Source: an uncultured Rhodospirillales bacterium (GTDB taxonomy: Bacteria; Pseudomonadota; Alphaproteobacteria; Rhodospirillales; 2-02-FULL-58-16). Taken from it: 12,274 nucleotides of DNA. The stretch spans positions 1 to 12,274 of the forward strand of contig CAJXGZ010000038.1 in assembly GCA_913053795.1 (NCBI GenBank), given 5' to 3'. The position numbers were made by a program, and so were the translations under genes. How positions within the stretch are numbered: position 1 is the first letter of the stretch; every line of letters begins with the position of its first letter. A model generated the notes under the pieces. That model was not told the origin of the DNA and ran no database searches. It worked only from the letters and a program-made list of their open reading frames with translations. Below, one piece after another: positions 7,046-12,274 of the stretch.

Positions 7046-9354
7046 TTCTCCCCCTCTTCCTCCTCCTCCTCCAGATCTTTCAGGAACTCCGTCACGGCGC
7101 GTTGCGCGCCGCCGATGTCGTCGGCCAGGATGCCGTGGCGGTCCGAGTCGACCATCACCAGCAGATTATCCTTGCTGCCCGCCTTTTCATGGATGATGTC
7201 GGCGCCTTCCGCCTCGACCACAGGGTCTTCGTTGCTTTGCAGAATGAGCAAGGGACAGGTTACGGCGGGCAGTCTGTTTTCGGTCTCCTCCACCATCTGG
7301 CGGAGTTCATAGAGGGCGCGCACGGGCATGTTCTTGTAATTGATTTCCGGGTGTTCGCTGTCGTTTTCGCTGAACGGCATGACGCCTTCGAAAGACGGCA
7401 GCCATTGGGTCAATTTGTTGATGCCGTGGATCAGCGGAACGAAAATCATGCGGCGGTCCTTGAAGCGCATGGAAACGTTGGCGGCGGCGACGCCGGCGAG
7501 GCCTTTCGGTTCCTCGGAAGCCAGACGCAAGGCCAAGGCGCCGCCGGTGGAGAAACCGACAATGGCGACCTTCTCGGCGAAAGCCGTCATGATGCTAAAT
7601 CCCCTGCGCACGGAGTCCAGCCATTCACTCCATTGGCGTTCGCGAAGGTCCCAGGGCGAGGTTCCATGTCCCGCCAGCCGCACCCCGATCACCGGATGGC
7701 CCGCCATCACCAGCTTTTCGGCGAAGGGCCTGAGTTCCGCCGGCGAGGCCAGAAAACCGTGGACCATGACGACGCCGGCGCCGGTGATCTCCTTGGGCAG
7801 CAAGAGAAAGGGCTCGCCGCTTTCCGTCGCGGTCTCCATATCGTTGATCTCGCTGTAATCCGGTTCACGATAAAGCTCCAAGTTCCATGCGAAAGCGCGT
7901 AATTCATCGTCAAACAGGTCCGAAGCGATGACGTCGTCCTGCACGCTTGCGGCGTTATCAAGGGCGGCGGTGATGGTCGCCCGCGCTTCGGCCAAGGGCG
8001 CGATTTCGTTGGCGTAGACCAGAATGGGGTTTTCGATGCGGATTTCGTTGAATTCGTGCTCTTGGCGCAGCTTGGTCATGAAGCGGTACGACCTGGGCGT
8101 ACGGCCGATCAGTCCGGCATTCTTCGAGGTCCTCAAAAAACGCTTCAGCCCCGGGCTCTCCCCTTCCAAAACCCCCCTGTACCTCTCGGGATTGAGCAGG
8201 CTTTCGTGTAGGTAAAGGGAGGAGGCGTTTTGCAGGCTTTTGAGGGCCAGATAGAGGGCTTTGTGGAATTCGTCCTTGCCGATGTTCATCCGGCCCCTGC
8301 CGATCAACTCCACCACCATGCGCGCCGCCACGTGGCTGAAGTTCATGGTCACCCGCGAATACATGGAGCGCATGTATTCGTCGCGGATGCGAAGGGTTTC
8401 ATTGCACATGGAGCGGGTCAGCATCTTTTCGTCCCAGCGCGTCGCCCGGTCTCTGAGGGAAAACAGGTCCTCAAGGGAGTCGATATGCTTGAAGATGGCG
8501 TTCAGGAGACGCCGCTCCCACCAGCGCCAGAGCATGTGGGCTTTGATGGGCTCGCCGAAGCGGATGTCCATGTCGGTGTCCTTGAGCAGGATATTGCCCT
8601 CCACCAGGAGCTCCTCGGATAATCTGTCGGACATGTCCTTGAAAAGCATCTCCATGCTCTTGTTCAGGATATTGTCGGCCACCCGAAGGGGGTAGAAGGT
8701 GATGTTGGCGGGAACGATGAGGGTCGGTTCGCGGGCGCGCGCCAGCAGGGTCTCGACGCTGTCAAGGCCGAGCGCGTTCCGCCAACGCTCCAGCCTACTC
8801 ATGTCTCCCATCTTGTGGACGGAGAGGATGCGCTGTTTGAAGGTGTCCAGAGTTTGCGCGATCACCGCGGCGCCCCGGTGATGCTTGCGGCGCTCCTTGG
8901 AGGTGGGGGAGTAAACGTTGTAGTCGCCGCTTGCGTCCAGGACCCGGCGGTCCTTGATCATGCCGCCTTCCGGAAACACCACCACCTTGCGTCCGCGGAG
9001 CAACTCGGCGGCTAGGAACGGCATCAGTTGCGGCAAATCGTTGGGTAGCGCGCCCACCCCTTTCAGAAAATTGGCGAAGGACTCGTTGCCCTCGAACAGA
9101 TGGTGGTCGGCGACGATGCGGCTGTGGGCGCCCGTTTGGCGAAAGATCAGATAGGGCGGGACAATGGTTTCAAAGCGGGCGAAGTGATTAAAGAGAAAAA
9201 TCTGGCCCTTCGATAGGAGTCCGGGAGAGGAATGAACCTTGATGTTGATGCCCAGGTGTTTCTCAAGCCATGAGAACCCCTTCACGCACCAGTTAAAGAC
9301 GTCTTCGTTGATTTGAAATCTTTCGATGTCCTTCATGGTCCGCATTCTATCCAC
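7018..9354 (-). CDS. Two-domain protein: PlsC-like glycerolipid acyltransferase fused to alpha/beta hydrolase
   Basis: A 778-residue fusion. Residues ~45-225 resemble a glycerol-phosphate/lysophospholipid acyltransferase: FLFNHFARFET (53-63, H57 with E62 in place of the usual Asp), RIVADHHLF (79-87), VVVFPEGGMIKDR (124-136), and LIVPANITFYPLR (212-224). Residues ~225-520 are mostly helical and I recognise no domain. Residues ~520-762 are an alpha/beta hydrolase like monoacylglycerol lipases and carboxylesterases: VMVHGFLASPAE (529-540), GVRLAGHGTS (557-566), nucleophile S602 in VGFSTGGALAL, D710 in QSNEDPV, and H740 in DSDRHGI. The protein ends in an acidic tail (762-775). Acylation and deacylation of a lipid in one polypeptide is inferred; the substrate is unknown. 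No transmembrane helix or signal peptide is obvious, so it probably acts at the cytoplasmic membrane face. The start is uncertain: GTG at 9354, ATG at 9345 or ATG at 9336. It overlaps the heparinase gene by 28 bases. Confidence 0.88.
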   Translation of the reverse strand: MDRMRTMKDIERFQINEDVFNWCVKGFSWLEKHLGINIKVHSSPGLLSKGQIFLFNHFARFETIVPPYLIFRQTGAHSRIVADHHLFEGNESFANFLKGVGALPNDLPQLMPFLAAELLRGRKVVVFPEGGMIKDRRVLDASGDYNVYSPTSKERRKHHRGAAVIAQTLDTFKQRILSVHKMGDMSRLERWRNALGLDSVETLLARAREPTLIVPANITFYPLRVADNILNKSMEMLFKDMSDRLSEELLVEGNILLKDTDMDIRFGEPIKAHMLWRWWERRLLNAIFKHIDSLEDLFSLRDRATRWDEKMLTRSMCNETLRIRDEYMRSMYSRVTMNFSHVAARMVVELIGRGRMNIGKDEFHKALYLALKSLQNASSLYLHESLLNPERYRGVLEGESPGLKRFLRTSKNAGLIGRTPRSYRFMTKLRQEHEFNEIRIENPILVYANEIAPLAEARATITAALDNAASVQDDVIASDLFDDELRAFAWNLELYREPDYSEINDMETATESGEPFLLLPKEITGAGVVMVHGFLASPAELRPFAEKLVMAGHPVIGVRLAGHGTSPWDLRERQWSEWLDSVRRGFSIMTAFAEKVAIVGFSTGGALALRLASEEPKGLAGVAAANVSMRFKDRRMIFVPLIHGINKLTQWLPSFEGVMPFSENDSEHPEINYKNMPVRALYELRQMVEETENRLPAVTCPLLILQSNEDPVVEAEGADIIHEKAGSKDNLLVMVDSDRHGILADDIGGAQRAVTEFLKDLEEEEEEGENYDEEDISP

Positions 9355-9522
9355 ATAAATCTAAATAAAATATGGTGAGTGTGCGAATTGATCGCCCCCC
9401 TTTATGTAGGATGTTTCTTGACATGAAGCGAATATGTATGGTCCAACAATATATACAATATGGTGTGGCATATACTTTATATTGTAGGATTATCTATCTC
9501 TGCTTAATAAATGTCGGGGGTG
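9355..9522. promoter_or_regulatory. AT-rich divergent intergenic region
   Basis: This gap between the divergent acyltransferase-hydrolase and AMIN genes is far richer in A and T than its neighbours. A perfect TTGACA lies at 9418-9423, but no -10 stands 16-18 bases downstream; the nearest, TATGGT at 9437, is only 13 away. TATACT at 9471-9476 and TAGGAT at 9485-9490 are candidate -10 boxes for the plus-strand gene with poor -35s. On the minus strand the TATTTT runs near 9365 could serve the other gene. An imperfect inverted repeat occupies 9447-9484. GGGGG at 9516-9520 may be the ribosome site of the AMIN gene. A regulatory role is inferred from position and composition. Confidence 0.5.
9447..9484. 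repeat. Imperfect inverted repeat in the divergent promoter region
   Basis: The left arm CAATATATACAATAT (9447-9461) and right arm ATATACTTTATATTG (9470-9484) are complementary at 12 of 15 positions around the 8-base centre GGTGTGGC. The left arm also holds two direct copies of CAATAT. It could be a dyad operator for a dimeric regulator or a weak stem-loop. AT-rich DNA makes chance matches more likely. Confidence 0.45.
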
Positions 9523-10371
9523 ATGATGGAGTTGAAGGTCTGGACTCCGACCTTCTCGGGGTTTGTGTTGGGCGCGGGTTTTGTTTTGGGGATGGCGGCG
9601 TTCGCCGATTCAGCCCTGGCGTTTCAATTAAGCTCGAAAGACGGACGGTTTGAAGCGCCCGGCGGCCCGATTCCCACGGTTTCCATATCGTCTAGCGGAA
9701 TCTCCTATATGGAGCCCGCCTTCGATGGGGGAAAAACTAAATTTCAGCAGGCTCAAAACAGCAGCCGGAGCCCGGTGGCCCCGGTGGCCCCGGTGGCGAA
9801 GGCGCCTCCCCTTCGTTTGCAGCCCCGGGGATACTCTTTGACGGCGCCTTCTCCGCCTCCCTTAAGTGCGGTTGTTCCGACTCCCGTGGAGACTTCTCCC
9901 GTGGCGACTCCGCCCGCCGCCGCCAAGGCGACGCCGCCGTCTTATTCTTCACGCGCCGGGGCGCCCTCCCCCGGCGCATCCTCTATTGTCGGCGTCCGCC
10001 TGGGAAAGCATCCCGGCATGACGCGGGTAGTGTTCGATCTCAGCGCCAAGGCGGATTACGCTTATGTGGTCAGCAAAACGGGAACGGCGGTGGCCGTCAG
10101 TTTTACAGGCGTTGGCTGGCGGGCCGGCGCGGCGTCCCAGCGGGGGAAGGGGGTGGTTTCCGATTATTCCTTCACCAAGGACCAATCCGGCGAAGGTCTT
10201 TTCACCTTGAACGCCAATGTTCCGGTCAAGATCAAGCGGGTGTTCGGCCTATTGCCCTCGGGCGGGCGGGGATACCGGGTCGTCCTTGATTTGACCAGCG
10301 ACCGGGGCTATGCGTCCGCCGGAGAAATGACCATGGCGACGAATTGGCGCCAGGGGTTTTGGCCCAGGTAG
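9523..10371 (+). CDS. Secreted AMIN-domain protein with proline-rich linker
   Basis: About 282 residues. The N-terminus is a signal peptide or membrane anchor (roughly LKVWTPTFSG to ADSALAFQ), so the rest should be periplasmic. A Pro/Ala/Ser-rich linker follows (about 84-156), including three P-V-A units. The C-terminal ~125 residues resemble an AMIN domain: VGVRLGKHPGMTRVVFDLS near 156-174, a strand-rich middle, and VFGLLPSGGRGYRVVLDLT near 240-258. AMIN domains bind peptidoglycan or septal structures and usually target amidases (AmiC) or secretins; no catalytic domain is present here, so a stand-alone wall-binding or adaptor role is inferred. I chose the ATG at 9523 because GGGGG (9516-9520) precedes it and the adjacent ATG at 9526; the ATG at 9511 gives the longest frame but has no ribosome site. 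Only three bases separate it from the convergent DUF4340 gene. Confidence 0.85.
   Translation: MMELKVWTPTFSGFVLGAGFVLGMAAFADSALAFQLSSKDGRFEAPGGPIPTVSISSSGISYMEPAFDGGKTKFQQAQNSSRSPVAPVAPVAKAPPLRLQPRGYSLTAPSPPPLSAVVPTPVETSPVATPPAAAKATPPSYSSRAGAPSPGASSIVGVRLGKHPGMTRVVFDLSAKADYAYVVSKTGTAVAVSFTGVGWRAGAASQRGKGVVSDYSFTKDQSGEGLFTLNANVPVKIKRVFGLLPSGGRGYRVVLDLTSDRGYASAGEMTMATNWRQGFWPR
9771..9797 (+). repeat. Three tandem copies of a 9-base unit in the linker of the AMIN gene
   Basis: The unit CCCGGTGGC occurs three times in direct succession and encodes P-V-A repeats in the proline-rich linker. The unit length is a multiple of three, so copy-number change would alter linker length without shifting the frame. 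Confidence 0.85.
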
Positions 10372-10374
10372 GCA

Positions 10375-11406
10375 TTACTTGCTTTTTTCTTTTTTCAAGA
10401 AATCGGACAGGCGTTTATTCAGGTTCATGGTCTTGTAGGCGGCGACTCGGTAAGCCCAGCCTTCGGCGCGGGCGTTCAGTTTGCCGGCTTTTTCAGCCTG
10501 ATCCGAGCCGTCTTTCGCGGCGGCGGCCATCTTGATCCAGTATTCGCCGTTAAGCTTGAGGACGTCGAGGGCCACCCGCAGGCCGTCGAAGGTGGTGATT
10601 TTGACGTTCACCGTAGAGTCCTTGGAAAAGGTCATGGCGCTCGCCTTCGCCACATCGTCCAGCTTCAAGCCGTCCAGGGCCGAGGCCAGCGCATCGGCGG
10701 CGAATTCGCTTTTCAGTTTGGCTTTCGGCGGAAGGTTCTTGATCACGTAGTGCGCGTCCGTTGCGGACGCCTTTGACACGGTGAGGGTTTCGCCGTCGGG
10801 GTGGCGGATGACGATTTTCCGAACCTGTTTGGGATTGATGTCGATGATTTCCGTTTCCAGCCAATCCGCAGCTTGCAGGCTGACGGTGATGGCTGACCTG
10901 GACAGCCACGTCTGATCGCTATCGGGCTTTCGGATGTAAACGCCGCTCCCGCCTTCAAGGCTGCGCATGCGCTTTCCAATAATCAGCGAGGATAGGACCT
11001 TGCCGTTCTTGTCCTTGAGGGCGACTTTCTTGGATTTGGCGCCCTCCTCGGCGGGGTCGCCGAGTTCAAGCCGGCCGTGGTTTTTCTTGAGCCGCGTCTT
11101 TGGGTCGGTTTGCTCCAGTTGCGTCAACTCGAGGAGAAACTTGCGCACCGCGCCGGTTCGCACCGGGTAACCGCTTCTTTGCTCTTCGCCCCACCGGTCC
11201 GGGTAACGCACGATGGACAGCTTCTCTCCGGCGCGTTCGATGGAAATTGCGCTTACCTCGTTGATGGCGTCAATAAGCCCGGGAAAGGCTTTTATTCCGG
11301 CCCCGGGGGGCGCTTGATATTCGTTGCGGCCGCTTGTGACGGCGACGGCGGCGGCGACGGCGACGACGGTGGCCACGCTGAGGCCGATGAAAGTTCCCGT
11401 TTTCAT
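10375..11406 (-). CDS. DUF4340-domain protein, partner of a GldG-like ABC transporter component
   Basis: A 343-residue protein with one N-terminal membrane helix (about 5-24, FIGLSVATVVAVAAAVAVTS). A soluble beta-rich region follows, matching DUF4340: VSAISIERAGEKLSIVRYPDRW, then LIIGKRMRSLEGGSGVYIRK, and a repeat-like second half (VRKIVIRHPDGETLTVSK). It ends in a Lys-rich tail. Proteins of this type sit next to GldG-like subunits and ABC permeases; their function is not established, although in gliding Bacteroidetes GldA/F/G form an ABC transporter. The start is the ATG at 11406, overlapping the upstream stop as ATGA and preceded by AGGAGG with six bases spacing. A longer frame to 11526 begins inside the upstream gene with low-complexity residues and was not used. 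It is translationally coupled to the GldG-like gene. Confidence 0.87.
   Translation of the reverse strand: MKTGTFIGLSVATVVAVAAAVAVTSGRNEYQAPPGAGIKAFPGLIDAINEVSAISIERAGEKLSIVRYPDRWGEEQRSGYPVRTGAVRKFLLELTQLEQTDPKTRLKKNHGRLELGDPAEEGAKSKKVALKDKNGKVLSSLIIGKRMRSLEGGSGVYIRKPDSDQTWLSRSAITVSLQAADWLETEIIDINPKQVRKIVIRHPDGETLTVSKASATDAHYVIKNLPPKAKLKSEFAADALASALDGLKLDDVAKASAMTFSKDSTVNVKITTFDGLRVALDVLKLNGEYWIKMAAAAKDGSDQAEKAGKLNARAEGWAYRVAAYKTMNLNKRLSDFLKKEKSK
11338..11370. repeat. Low-complexity GGCGAC-type tract
   Basis: Imperfect triplet and hexamer repeats of GGC/GAC fall inside the membrane-helix codons of the DUF4340 gene, where they encode alternating Val and Ala. It is explained by the biased residues of the helix. 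Confidence 0.5.
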
Positions 11407-12274
11407 GCGCCGCCTCCTCCTGCCGCCGCCGCGCGGCTCCGGCGGGAGCGTCTGAAGCCCATCAAGACCAGCGCGGCGACGCCGAGAAGAAGGGGGAGCG
11501 CCGCAATGTTGAGGAACTTCACCCATGTATCCAGGCGGTCGATGTCTTCGCGCAGGGCGTGCTGGACGTCTCTCAACTCCTTGCGGATGGACACCAACTC
11601 CATGCGGCGGTTGTCCATGGCCTCTCTGTCCTCGGCGGAAAGAACAGCCTCGCCGGACTTGCCGACCTTTTCCTGCAGCTGGTTCATTTTCGCCTGCACG
11701 TCCTTGAGCTTGTCCAGGAGAAGCTTCTCCTTGGCGCGGTACTTGCGCTCGGCCTCAATGCGGATGCTCTCAACGTAATGGAAGGGACGCTCGGTGCGGC
11801 GGCGCCCGCGAAGGCCGATAAGGGCGTCGCTGCCTGAGAGGTTGTCCAGCGCGTTGACCACGAAATCGGCGTTGTTGGCGTAGGGCAAGTACACCTGCTG
11901 ACCGAGGAAGCTGCTGGCTTGAACCCAGAATCTGTCGTGCAGCATGTCGGCGTCGGAGACCACGATGACGTTGATGGGCGCGGCTGATTGAGACAGGTGG
12001 TTGTCGCCGGCGTCTTCGGTTTTCCGAGGTTTTTTTCCGCTTGGATCGCCGGTTTTTTTCTTTTTGGGCGGGCCGTCGGGGAAGATGCTCTTGGCTTTAC
12101 CCTTTAAGCGCACCGCCAGGGTCAGGGGCTTGCCTTGGGGCTGGAAGTCGCGGAACAGCGCGATCACGTCGGGCGTGAGACGAACGTCCATGGCGTTGAT
12201 TTTCATGGACCGGACGCCGGTAGCGACGATGGGCGTCATTTCCGTCGCCGCGCCTTCCGCCTTCTCCAGAATTC
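11403..12274 (-). CDS. GldG-like ABC-transporter auxiliary protein, C-terminal part (5' end off the window)
   Basis: The frame stays open to the right edge (residues ...ILEKAEGAATE before the first internal Met at 12239), so the N-terminal part is missing. What is visible, numbered from that Met: DVRLTPDVIALFRDFQPQ (18-35) and LAVRLKGKAKSIFPDG (41-56). A Lys-rich insert (57-73) follows, then INVIVVSDADMLHDRFWV (89-106), NNADFVVNALDNLSGSDALI (122-141) and a long coiled coil (about 155-235). A C-terminal membrane helix (about 241-261) is capped by Arg residues and an Ala/Gly tail. This fits the Gldg/ABC_transp_aux family: a largely periplasmic domain that packs against an ABC-2 permease, anchored by the C-terminal helix. 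The permease and ATPase are expected just to the right. It overlaps the DUF4340 gene by four bases (ATGA). Confidence 0.88.
   Translation of the reverse strand, partial: ILEKAEGAATEMTPIVATGVRSMKINAMDVRLTPDVIALFRDFQPQGKPLTLAVRLKGKAKSIFPDGPPKKKKTGDPSGKKPRKTEDAGDNHLSQSAAPINVIVVSDADMLHDRFWVQASSFLGQQVYLPYANNADFVVNALDNLSGSDALIGLRGRRRTERPFHYVESIRIEAERKYRAKEKLLLDKLKDVQAKMNQLQEKVGKSGEAVLSAEDREAMDNRRMELVSIRKELRDVQHALREDIDRLDTWVKFLNIAALPLLLGVAALVLMGFRRSRRSRAAAAGGGGA
11413..11418 (-). promoter_or_regulatory. Strong ribosome binding site (AGGAGG) deciding the DUF4340 start
   Basis: AGGAGG on the minus strand lies six bases before the ATG at 11406, inside the last codons of the GldG-like gene (its Ala/Gly-rich tail). 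A second AGGAGG register overlaps it at 11416-11421. It supports reinitiation or coupled translation. Confidence 0.8.

Noticed and set aside
7046..7070. CTC/CTT triplet run as a functional repeat
   Set aside because: It encodes the Glu-rich acidic tail of the acyltransferase-hydrolase protein and needs no further explanation.
7102..7902. Plus-strand frame of 266 codons antisense to the hydrolase domain
   Set aside because: The minus strand carries a complete alpha/beta hydrolase triad; the antisense product shows no domain.
9418..9442. Sigma70 promoter starting with a perfect TTGACA
   Set aside because: No acceptable -10 lies 16-18 bases downstream; the nearest candidate is 13 bases away, so it is not called as a promoter on its own.
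10379..10396. T-rich run after the AMIN gene as a terminator
   Set aside because: The T run encodes the Lys-rich tail of the convergent DUF4340 protein, and no stable GC hairpin directly precedes it.
12269..12274. GAATTC at the very end, suggesting a cloned EcoRI end
   Set aside because: Several other GAATTC sites occur inside the window and the left edge has none, so it is probably coincidence.

Overview
The window looks like a chromosomal fragment of a GC-rich proteobacterium, most likely an alphaproteobacterium of the Rhodospirillales type. This rests on codon composition and on the kinds of proteins present: an AMIN-domain envelope protein, a GldG-like plus DUF4340 pair, and a heparinase-type protein beside glycosyltransferases. 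The lineage is inferred; there is no rRNA or other marker in the window. No tRNA, rRNA, CRISPR array or insertion sequence was recognised.

Bases 1-7045 resemble an exopolysaccharide, capsule or O-antigen locus. It holds an open frame joining a piece of an alkaline-phosphatase-superfamily phosphodiesterase to the C-terminal half of an AsnB-type amidotransferase (1-1170). Two GT4 glycosyltransferases follow (1125-2288 minus, 2377-3486 plus), then an ArnT/PMT-like membrane glycosyltransferase (3502-4983 minus) and a heparinase II/III-family polysaccharide lyase (5036-7045 plus). Together they suggest assembly of a sugar chain (GT4 enzymes), transfer from a polyprenyl-phosphate sugar in the periplasm (ArnT-like), amidation of a sugar acid (AsnB, here broken) and trimming of a uronic-acid polymer (lyase). 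No polymerase, flippase or export gene is in view.

Bases 7018-12274 are envelope and lipid genes. They comprise a 778-residue acyltransferase and alpha/beta-hydrolase fusion (7018-9354 minus), an AT-rich divergent intergenic region with an imperfect inverted repeat, and a secreted AMIN-domain protein (about 9523-10371 plus). A translationally coupled minus-strand pair closes the window: a GldG-like ABC-transporter auxiliary protein, running off the right edge, and a DUF4340 protein.

Two things stand out. The first gene is an in-frame chimera of two unrelated enzymes, with a sharp junction near base 337; this is either a deletion in the genome or an assembly join. Also, the first eight genes alternate strand one by one, with two overlapping and two nearly abutting convergent ends. 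That is unusual for a polysaccharide locus and suggests repeated rearrangement. I see no convincing new multi-gene system; the best candidate for new biochemistry is the acyltransferase-hydrolase fusion.
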